64,000 nucleotides of DNA, from NCBI RefSeq assembly GCF_014524545.1, contig NZ_CP053557.1, forward strand, positions 2,691,501 through 2,755,500, in the 5' to 3' direction. The position numbers and the translations under genes were made by a program. Numbering within the stretch: the stretch's first letter is position 1; every line of letters begins with the position of its first letter. This document shows positions 1 to 5,812 of the stretch, piece after piece. The notes under the pieces are model-generated. The model saw only the letters and a list, made by a program, of their open reading frames with translations, was not told where the DNA came from and searched no databases. Origin of the DNA: Exiguobacterium sp. Helios. Lineage in GTDB: Bacteria; Bacillota; Bacilli; Exiguobacteriales; Exiguobacteriaceae.

Positions 1-28
1 GGACAGACCTGTGGTCTTTGAATTCTAC

Positions 29-54
29 AAAAAAAAAGCCCACTCGCGTGGACT
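29..54 (-). terminator. Intrinsic terminator of the GNAT gene
   Basis: On the minus strand a 7-bp stem (AGTCCAC / GTGGGCT) closed by a GCGA loop is followed by a run of eight or more T. It lies 13 nt after the stop of the double-GNAT gene. Confidence 0.8.
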
Positions 55-67
55 TTCTGTAAAACAA

Positions 68-898
68 TTATAAGCCAAGTACGTGGAACTGGTAACCACG
101 TCCGACAACGAACCCAGCCTCTTTATAGAGATCAAGTGCCCGGGCATTATCTGTCTCAACATCGAGTTCAAGCTGCGTTCGACCGGTGCGGAACATCGCT
201 TGCACCATCAGCTTCAGCATCTTCTTGCCGTATCCGTTGCCCTGTGCTTCCGGACGAACGGCAAACGCGTGAATGCTCGCTTGCGTCTCAGACGCTAAGT
301 AAGCCCGAATGACACCAACCGGTTTGCCGTTTGCGACACCGATATAGGTGACACGATCATCCGACTCAATTGCTTGATAAATCGATTCGGCTTCATCCGC
401 TGTATTGCCGAATGACGAACCAAGTGTCTCGACGATGAACGGACGATCGTCCGCTGTCGCTTCCCGCAGTTCAAAATCTGGATCCGCTTTTAGGAACAAT
501 TGCGCTTTTTTCAGGACCATGTTGTATTCCGTCATCCGGTACTCGGCACCGAGCTGACCAAGGACGGCCTGGCCCGATTTACTTTCATCATCAATGACGA
601 ACGTAAACGCTTCGACCCCTTGCGGACGGGCTGCCTCTTTCGCCGCTTCGACGAGTTGCGTGAAGACACCCTGTTTCCGGTAATCCGGATCGACGAAGAC
701 ATTGATTTCCCACTCTGTCGGTAAGTAAGCGAACGCTTGCAGATAACCGATTAATTTCGTATCGTCATAAATCGCGAAATCATTTTGTCCGACCCAATCT
801 GCGGCGACTTTCAATTCAATGCCGTCGTGATCGTTGACACATTTCTCAAGTTGTAAGACTTCTGTTGTTTGTTTAACTTCTGTTACTGTCCATTCCAT
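68..898 (-). CDS. Double-domain GNAT N-acetyltransferase
   Basis: A 276-residue protein with two GCN5-related acetyltransferase folds in tandem. The N-terminal domain (about 5-135) carries an acetyl-CoA loop of the R/Q-x-x-G type at PDYRKQGVFTQLV. The C-terminal domain (about 143-276) has the more canonical loop PEAQGNGYGKKML, followed by the usual N-A-x-x-L-Y end (DNARALDLYKEAGF). Two-domain GNATs of this size transfer acetyl groups from acetyl-CoA to small amines or to protein N-termini, and the substrate cannot be read from sequence. No signal peptide is seen, so it should be cytosolic. It stands alone between two terminators. The GNAT assignment is firm; the substrate is unknown. Confidence 0.85.
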   Translation of the reverse strand: MEWTVTEVKQTTEVLQLEKCVNDHDGIELKVAADWVGQNDFAIYDDTKLIGYLQAFAYLPTEWEINVFVDPDYRKQGVFTQLVEAAKEAARPQGVEAFTFVIDDESKSGQAVLGQLGAEYRMTEYNMVLKKAQLFLKADPDFELREATADDRPFIVETLGSSFGNTADEAESIYQAIESDDRVTYIGVANGKPVGVIRAYLASETQASIHAFAVRPEAQGNGYGKKMLKLMVQAMFRTGRTQLELDVETDNARALDLYKEAGFVVGRGYQFHVLGL

Positions 899-940
899 TT
901 CACTTCACCTCAACCTTTACTATATCGGACCATCAAAAGA

Positions 941-962
941 AGCACTAGCAAAAGCTGGTGCT
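941..962 (-). terminator. Intrinsic terminator after the small secreted protein gene
   Basis: The stem AGCACTAGC / GCTGGTGCT has a 4-nt loop. On the minus strand it is followed by the T-rich tail TTCTTTTG. It sits 14 nt past the stop of the 160-residue gene. Confidence 0.65.
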
Positions 963-975
963 CCTTGCAGTTTCC

Positions 976-1458
976 TCATTTTAATTTGAATGTCTTCATC
1001 ATCGCCGGCACATCGTGTGTGATTAAGTCGGCAATCTTTTGTTTCCCGGCTGCGCCTTTGACGGCTTCCGTCGGTTGCACATAATAGTATGTTTTATTGC
1101 CTTTTGTGCCGAGATAGGTTCCGAACCCGACTTGTTTCTCAAATTGTTTTTTCGTTAATTTTTTCGGTTCAAAGTTCAAGTTGACGAGCATTTGATCTTT
1201 TCCCTTTACTTTATAGTAGAGCGAAAACGTCCCGCTGCGTGTCACGGTACCGTATTTCGTGTTGACGGTTTTGTTTTTAACGACATCGACCTTATCCTGC
1301 TTGATCGCTGTCTGCAAGGCTGTCGTCGCCTTGACGGAATAGCCGAAGTCCTTGTTTTGAATCGTACCTGTTTTGTACGTCACATTACTTGCGCCGAAAG
1401 CTGTCACCGGAATTAGACATGCTCCGATTAATACCCCTGTCATTGCTACTCGTTTCAT
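976..1458 (-). CDS. Small secreted protein of unknown function
   Basis: A 160-residue protein starting MKRVAMTGVLIGACLIPVTAFG, a typical Sec signal peptide with probable cleavage after AFG at about residue 22. The mature part is basic and has no cysteine. It is rich in Lys/Thr/Tyr with alternating patterns (TRSGTFSLYYKVKGKDQM, GNKTYYYVQPTE) that suggest beta strands. I recognise no family. The start is supported by a Shine-Dalgarno-like GGGGGAGTTAG just upstream on the minus strand. It is monocistronic. The protein is probably exported and may be wall- or surface-associated by charge, but that is inference. Confidence 0.65.
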   Translation of the reverse strand: MKRVAMTGVLIGACLIPVTAFGASNVTYKTGTIQNKDFGYSVKATTALQTAIKQDKVDVVKNKTVNTKYGTVTRSGTFSLYYKVKGKDQMLVNLNFEPKKLTKKQFEKQVGFGTYLGTKGNKTYYYVQPTEAVKGAAGKQKIADLITHDVPAMMKTFKLK

Positions 1459-1535
1459 GCTAACTCCCCCTTAACTCTTCGATAGTAAAGGAATTCCCTT
1501 TTGTGAAATAGGTAAACTCTATTCTTGAAAAAGAT

Positions 1536-1564
1536 TTGACGGAATTGTCTAAATTTCTTACGAT
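1536..1564 (+). promoter_or_regulatory. Sigma-A promoter for the 167-residue gene
   Basis: The -35 TTGACG (1536-1541) and -10 TACGAT (1559-1564) are separated by 17 bp and lie 32 nt before the ATG at 1596. The TTG of the -35 box is itself an in-frame start-like codon, which would give a false N-terminal extension. Confidence 0.7.
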
Positions 1565-1595
1565 AGAACTAACGAAACGAAATGGGGTTAAACTG

Positions 1596-2099
1596 ATGGC
1601 TGAACAAGAACTATTAACGCAAGAACAGCTCGATAATCTGCTGAAAAATTCGTTTGCGATGCAGGTACCAATCCTCGAGAAGTTCATGAAAGATACACAT
1701 GACCGCTATGCACTTGCAACGACATCGTTCAAACGCGACATGGATACGATGAAAGAATCAGAGTGGCACCAGTTCTTCGCCGGTAAATTGTTACCGCACT
1801 TCTTCCTCGAGCATCTTGGTTTCGGGGCGTCGTTCCGCTTTAACGGACACGACAAGGAAGTCGATCTTCCGGAAAACGTTGTCCCAGTTCGCAATGATGC
1901 CGATGATCAAATCGCAAAAGTCGTCCTCGGCGTTGAAAAAGCGATGAAGGATATGCACATCAAAAATCATAGTCTGGTGGCGAAATTCTATCAGGAGACA
2001 CTCGAACTCGCTTGTCAGATGGGCAGCCGCGTCGGGATGAGCGATGAGTTCTATACGCTCGTCAAACCGAGTCTCGTTCAAGCCAACGATTCTGAATAA
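1596..2099 (+). CDS. Conserved-looking hypothetical protein
   Basis: A 167-residue soluble, acidic, mostly helical protein (MAEQELLTQEQLDNLLKNSF...). I do not recognise a family. It has no signal peptide, no membrane segment and no obvious catalytic motif. A helical N-terminal half is followed by a central piece rich in Phe and Gly (FFLEHLGFGASFRFNG) and a helical C-terminus. The ATG at 1596 is chosen over an in-frame TTG at 1536 because that TTG lies inside the -35 box, and a GGGG stretch sits just before the ATG. It forms its own transcription unit between a sigma-A promoter and an intrinsic terminator. Confidence 0.65.
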   Translation: MAEQELLTQEQLDNLLKNSFAMQVPILEKFMKDTHDRYALATTSFKRDMDTMKESEWHQFFAGKLLPHFFLEHLGFGASFRFNGHDKEVDLPENVVPVRNDADDQIAKVVLGVEKAMKDMHIKNHSLVAKFYQETLELACQMGSRVGMSDEFYTLVKPSLVQANDSE

Positions 2100-2104
2100 C
2101 CAAC

Positions 2105-2146
2105 AGGTCCCGCTCTTCACTCAGGTGAATGACGGGAACTTTTTTT
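2105..2146 (+). terminator. Intrinsic terminator
   Basis: A two-part stem (AGGTCCCG...CGGGAACT enclosing TTCAC...GTGAA) is followed by TTTTTTT. It starts 5 nt after the upstream stop codon and just before the 3' end of the convergent histidine kinase gene. Confidence 0.75.
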
Positions 2147-2153
2147 CTTTTGC

Positions 2154-3419
2154 TTATTTGAACCGGATATAAAAGCAGGCACCACCAAGCATGCTGTCCC
2201 GGACACCGTACGCTAAGCCGTGACTGTCGAGAATCAATCGGCTGATGGCAAGACCGAGACCATGCCCGGAGCCGCCGGTCTGTTTGACATACAAATCCCA
2301 AATTGTCGAACGGTCGCGTTCTGCGACACCGCTTCCGGCATCCTCCACCGTCAACTCGGTTGCTGTCAGCCGGACTAACACTTCACTTCCGCTCGGGGCA
2401 GCGACGTGGGCGTTCATCAGGAAATTGACGAGAACCCGCTCGAACATCCGCCGATTAAGCGAGAGCAGGACCGGTGCTGTCTCGACCGTCAAACGCAATC
2501 CGTCTTTAAGGAAAGTCGACCGTAACCGTTCCGCTGTTTCTTCGACTAATTGATTCACTGCCACCTCCGTCCGGTCAAGCGGCATCATCCCGCCGGCCAG
2601 TTTCGAATAGACCAGCGTCTCATCAATCAACAGCCCGAGCCGATCCGTTTCTTCGATGATACTGGTTGTGACGTCCGGCAGTTCGTCGACTGGAATCACT
2701 CCGGCCGCCAGAGCTTCCGTCTCGTTGCGGATGATGGCGAGTGGTGTCCGCAAATCGTGGGTGATTCCGGCAATAAACGCTTTTTGCAACGCTTCTTTCT
2801 GGATCAGTTGTTCCTGCATCTCATCGACGGCGTGAATCAGATCACCGACTTCATCATTCGGTCGGTCCGGTAACAGGACGTCTTTTCGTCCGTCGCCAAT
2901 CTGTTTCGCAACGGTCCGCAGTTCCATGATCGGTCGGATGAATTGCCGTCCCATATAATAGGCCAGTCCGGTTGCGAGCAGTAAGGCGGCCAGTAACGCC
3001 ACACCGATCGCCAGATAGACGCCGTCGAGGGCACTGCTTGCGAGCGGTGCTTCGCGGATTGTCGTGATGACGGTATCGCCGCTCATCAACTGATACGTCA
3101 ACAGCCGGTTCCCCTGGACTTCGATAATGTCTTTTTGTTTGAGATCGTCAAGAATCGGCAGTTCGACGACTTGCCGTCCCCGTCCTCCGATTCGTTCCGT
3201 CACTTCGTCACGGATGATAAACCCTTGAATTTCACGCGGTACCGGACGATTTTCTGCCAGTGCTTCCTCGATGATATTTGCTTCCCGCATCAACTGACTG
3301 TAACGTTCATCTTCCGCAAACCGGTTGACGAGGAACGCCGTCAGACTGAAACTGAGTACGCCCATAATCAATAACGGCGCAATGACCGCCAGCAAAAACT
3401 TTCGCATCAACTTACTCAT
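2154..3419 (-). CDS. Membrane sensor histidine kinase (two-component system)
   Basis: A 421-residue sensor kinase. The order is: membrane helix at about 7-31; an extracytoplasmic domain of about 100 residues (to about 130); second helix at about 133-153; HAMP linker; HisKA dimerisation domain with the phospho-accepting His in ITHDLRTPLA (about residue 221); and a C-terminal HATPase with N-box NFLMNAHVAA, G1 EDAGSGV and G2 GGSGHGLGLAI. All catalytic boxes look intact. The gene follows its response regulator with an ATGA overlap, so the two are translationally coupled. The signal is unknown. The moderate-sized extracellular sensor fits envelope-stress or peptide sensing. The adjacent divergent gene for a secreted repeat protein is the obvious target candidate. 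Confidence 0.9.
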   Translation of the reverse strand: MSKLMRKFLLAVIAPLLIMGVLSFSLTAFLVNRFAEDERYSQLMREANIIEEALAENRPVPREIQGFIIRDEVTERIGGRGRQVVELPILDDLKQKDIIEVQGNRLLTYQLMSGDTVITTIREAPLASSALDGVYLAIGVALLAALLLATGLAYYMGRQFIRPIMELRTVAKQIGDGRKDVLLPDRPNDEVGDLIHAVDEMQEQLIQKEALQKAFIAGITHDLRTPLAIIRNETEALAAGVIPVDELPDVTTSIIEETDRLGLLIDETLVYSKLAGGMMPLDRTEVAVNQLVEETAERLRSTFLKDGLRLTVETAPVLLSLNRRMFERVLVNFLMNAHVAAPSGSEVLVRLTATELTVEDAGSGVAERDRSTIWDLYVKQTGGSGHGLGLAISRLILDSHGLAYGVRDSMLGGACFYIRFK

Positions 3420-4075
3420 TCGATTGCCTCCAACCGGTAGCCGACCCGGTGGACCGTCTTCAACTGCTGTTTAATCGTCGGCATCTTATCCCGCAACTGT
3501 TTGACATGTGTATCGACCGTCCGCGTATCGCCTCCGAACGTATAGCCCCAGACTTCATCGAGAATTTGATCGCGCGTCAGTGCTTCACCCATGTGCTCAA
3601 AGAAATAGACCAACAGTTCGAATTCCATTTTCGTGAGACTGACGGTGTCCGTTCCACTTTGGACACGGCGCGCCTTCTCATCAATCGTCACGTCACCTAA
3701 CTGCCGACCGACCGGCAACCGTTGCTTCAACGCCCGCTCGAGCCGGATGATCAATTCCTTGAGGACAATCGGCTTGACGAGATAATCATCTGCTCCAAGC
3801 TCCAGTCCGAACACCCGGTCGTCCGCTTCCCCGCGTGACGTCAGCATGAAGACGACCGGAGCCGGAACCGTCGCTTTGATGCCCGGGACAAGCGACCAGC
3901 CGTCCCCGTCCGGCAGGCGGACATCAACGAGGGCAGCGTCAAACGACGTACTCGCAAGTTTTGTTTTAGCCTCCGCAAGCGACGCCGCGAGCGTGACCGT
4001 ATAGCCGTGATGACGCAAAAAACGTTCCGTCACCTGTGCCAGCTTCAGTTCATCTTCTATCACTAAAATGTTCAT
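3416..4075 (-). CDS. OmpR/PhoB-family response regulator
   Basis: A 219-residue response regulator. The receiver domain (about 1-115) has the acidic pair VIEDE, the phospho-acceptor in DAALVDVRLPDG, Thr in FMLTSRGEA and Lys in YLVKP. The C-terminal winged helix (about 125-219) ends in the OmpR-type pattern DTRTVDTHVKQLRDK...VHRVGYRLE. The start is set at 4075 because GGAGG lies 7 nt upstream; a longer in-frame version from 4180 would have no ribosome-binding site and would read through the promoter region. It is co-transcribed with the histidine kinase (4-nt overlap). Three 11-bp direct repeats upstream are the likely binding site. Confidence 0.9.
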   Translation of the reverse strand: MNILVIEDELKLAQVTERFLRHHGYTVTLAASLAEAKTKLASTSFDAALVDVRLPDGDGWSLVPGIKATVPAPVVFMLTSRGEADDRVFGLELGADDYLVKPIVLKELIIRLERALKQRLPVGRQLGDVTIDEKARRVQSGTDTVSLTKMEFELLVYFFEHMGEALTRDQILDEVWGYTFGGDTRTVDTHVKQLRDKMPTIKQQLKTVHRVGYRLEAIE

Positions 4076-4130
4076 CTTCATCCCTCCACTTGTAGTGTAC
4101 CGTCTTTTTTGAACGGTTGACGTTTCTTTG

Positions 4131-4163
4131 CGATTTCCTTGCAACTTCCTCACAACTTCGCAG
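4131..4163 (+). promoter_or_regulatory. Three 11-bp direct repeats between divergent genes (candidate response-regulator site)
   Basis: Three consecutive 11-nt units, CGATTTCCTTG, CAACTTCCTCA and CAACTTCGCAG, lie in phase in the 129-bp gap between the response regulator gene and the secreted repeat-protein gene. OmpR/PhoB-family dimers bind tandem direct repeats with an 11-bp period, so this is the expected form of operator for the neighbouring regulator. The site ends 42 nt before the repeat-protein ATG, where an activator would touch RNA polymerase. The link is inferred. Confidence 0.55.
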
Positions 4164-4204
4164 ACGTATCCCGCTAACATAAAAGGTGAAAGGAGTGATC
4201 ACCC

Positions 4205-5335
4205 ATGCATTTCAAAAAACAATGGATCACCGCACTGACAATCAGCGCCTTAACAGTAGGAGGGGCTTCTGCTTATGCTGCAACCAATGACAGCTCGACA
4301 GAAACGAAATCAGAACGTCCGCATTTCGAAGGGATGAAACGACTCGACTTTACGTTACTGCTCAAAAAACTCAATCTGACCCAAAAACAAGTCGATGCCG
4401 CCCGAGAAAAAGGCTTATCAATCGCAGATCTTGCGAAACAAAAAGGAATTTCGTTCAGTGACTATAAAAAGGCGGAACTCGCCGCCGCAAGAGAACAGCT
4501 CGCTTCACTCGTCAAATCAGGTGACTTAACGAAGTCGCAGGCAGCGGATATGTTAAAACATCATACGGAACGCTTTAGCGGGGTTTCGAGTTATGCCGAT
4601 TTAAAAGAACAGATGCCAAAAGGACATCGCGGTGACAAAGGCGGCTTCTTCAACGAATCGTTGATTGCCGACGTCTTGAAGGCACTCGGTCTGAGCCAAG
4701 ATAAATTCGATGCAGCCAACCAATCGCTCGCTGCTTATGCGAAAGCCCAGTCAATCAAGTTCGCGGATTACAAAAAAGCATTGCTTGCAGCGCAGACGAC
4801 ACAGCTCGATCAATTCGTCAAAGACGGGAAGATGACGAAAAAACAGGCAACCGAGATCAAAGCCCGCCTGACAGAAGAGTTCTCGGATGCCAACAGTTAC
4901 GATGACTTACCGGACCGCGGTCAACATGGACCAGGCGAACACGGTGGACCCGGTCATGACGTCTTCGGTGATACAACGTCCGCTATCTTGAAACGGCTGA
5001 ATCTCGATGCGACGAAGTTCAAGGTAGCGAACCAACCGTTACCGGAATTTGCGGAAGCGAACAACATCTCCTTCACTGCTTTTGAGAAGGCTGTCCTTGC
5101 CGAACAAACGAAAGCAATCGATGCGAAAGTCAAAAGCGGTGCCATCACGAAAAAACAAGCGACGGCGATCAAGGAACGGATGCAGGAACGGGCCGATGAA
5201 GTCTCAAGCTATGACGACTTACAGCAAGGACCGCGCGGACATGGACCGGGACGCCATCATGGCATGAACGATGCCGACCGACCGGATCAGGCTGATCCCA
5301 ATGCCAGCGAGACTTCTGTTGATCTTGCCATCTAA
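4205..5335 (+). CDS. Secreted protein with three tandem repeats and His/Gly-rich linkers
   Basis: A 376-residue exported protein. The signal peptide (MHFKKQWITALTISALTVGG, cleavage probably after AYA near residue 26) precedes three homologous units of about 95-100 residues (roughly 48-140, 150-240, 255-345). Each unit reads leucine-rich start (LLKKLNL, VLKALGL, ILKRLNL), a short helix, an F-x-x-Y/F-x-K-A core, a Lys-rich turn (KSGDLTKSQA, KDGKMTKKQA, KSGAITKKQA) and an SSY/NSYDDL end. The units are joined by Gly/His-rich segments (GQHGPGEHGGPGHD, GPRGHGPGRHHGM) that could bind metal. It resembles small secreted proteins of the YckD/DUF2680 type in triplicate, but I am not certain. AAAGGAG precedes the ATG. 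It is divergent from a two-component system that probably controls it. Confidence 0.75.
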   Translation: MHFKKQWITALTISALTVGGASAYAATNDSSTETKSERPHFEGMKRLDFTLLLKKLNLTQKQVDAAREKGLSIADLAKQKGISFSDYKKAELAAAREQLASLVKSGDLTKSQAADMLKHHTERFSGVSSYADLKEQMPKGHRGDKGGFFNESLIADVLKALGLSQDKFDAANQSLAAYAKAQSIKFADYKKALLAAQTTQLDQFVKDGKMTKKQATEIKARLTEEFSDANSYDDLPDRGQHGPGEHGGPGHDVFGDTTSAILKRLNLDATKFKVANQPLPEFAEANNISFTAFEKAVLAEQTKAIDAKVKSGAITKKQATAIKERMQERADEVSSYDDLQQGPRGHGPGRHHGMNDADRPDQADPNASETSVDLAI

Positions 5336-5348
5336 TATGTAAAGCACG

Positions 5349-5400
5349 GACAAACTCCAGCATATGCCATTCAACAGGCATCGGCGGGGTTTGTCTTTTT
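5349..5400 (+). terminator. Intrinsic terminator of the repeat-protein gene
   Basis: GACAAACTCC (5349-5358) pairs with GGGGTTTGTC (5386-5395), with an inner ATGCC/GGCAT stem, and is followed by TTTTT. The GTC plus T5 at the end of this terminator is the first unit of the adjoining 8-bp tandem repeat. Confidence 0.75.
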
Positions 5401-5504
5401 GTCTTTTTGTCTTTTTGTCTTTTTGTCTTTTTGTCTTTTTGTCTTTTTGTCTTTTTGTCTTTTTGTCTTTTTGTCTTTTTGTCTTTTTGTCTTTTTGTCT
5501 TTTT
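5393..5504 (+). repeat. 8-bp tandem repeat, 14 perfect copies of GTCTTTTT
   Basis: Counting from 5393, the unit GTCTTTTT occurs 14 times without a mismatch, ending at 5504. The first copy is the 3' arm and T-tract of the preceding terminator, so the array looks like slippage expansion of a terminator tail. The array is non-coding on both strands as far as I can judge: open frames across it only translate the repeat (KDKKTKRQ on the minus strand, LSFCLFVF on the plus strand) and no such frame has a ribosome-binding site. Copy number should vary between isolates. Confidence 0.95.
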
Positions 5505-5812
5505 CTACGTTTCCTTCGTTGATGATTTTTTATATTTTTTACCCGATCGAATGATTCGGGTACGTCTACTTTCGAAGCTCGACTTCTACGGGAAAAGGAA
5601 GCTTTGCTTCCGTTCCGCCCGAGAAAAGCGAGCAAAAGAAAGCAGATTTCCCGTCCCACCCTCTTCTTTTTCATTCCACTTCCTCCCATTCTCCAAAAAA
5701 TGATTCGCTTTTTTTGAAAAAAAAGTCTATTCTTCGAACTTTAATTGCAATTGATCTTCGTTTACTCCGATACTAAGAGTGAGAGAAAAAATTCGAGTGA
5801 GGAGATTTGTCT
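5505..5812. other. Gene-free leader region between the 8-bp array and the GGDEF-EAL gene
   Basis: About 300 nt without a credible gene. It holds two small inverted repeats, ACCCGA/TCGGGT (5541-5561) and GGAAGC-TTT-GCTTCC (5597-5611), a pyrimidine-rich stretch, and T/A-rich sequence from about 5695 to 5760. A possible sigma-D promoter sits at 5747-5773 and a GAGTGAGGAG ribosome-binding site at 5795-5804. Confidence 0.6.
5747..5773 (+). promoter_or_regulatory. Weak sigma-D-like promoter of the PAS-GGDEF-EAL gene
   Basis: TCCGATAC (5766-5773) resembles the flagellar sigma-D -10 GCCGATAN. GCAA lies 15 nt upstream where TAAA is expected, so the -35 half matches poorly. It is 40 nt from the ATG. 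The call relies on the -10 and on similar signals before the other motility genes in the window. Confidence 0.35.

Noticed and set aside
1-20. Small hairpin AGACC/GGTCT at the left edge as a terminator of an upstream gene
   Set aside because: The stem is five pairs with only TTTG after it, and the gene it would serve is outside the window.
1536-1595. Twenty-codon N-terminal extension of the 167-residue protein
   Set aside because: The TTG start falls on the -35 box TTGACG of a clear sigma-A promoter; the ATG at 1596 is after the promoter.
4076-4180. Longer start of the OmpR-type regulator
   Set aside because: The extra stretch covers the promoter gap and has no ribosome-binding site; GGAGG favours 4075.
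4205-5335. Internal repeats considered as transposon or recombination product
   Set aside because: The units are diverged in sequence, keep the frame and have a single signal peptide, so this is an old protein-domain repeat.
5219-5689. Open reading frames across the 8-bp array (KDKKTKRQ-type on minus, LSFCLFVF-type on plus)
   Set aside because: They only translate the repeat, overlap the secreted-protein gene or its terminator, and have no ribosome-binding site.
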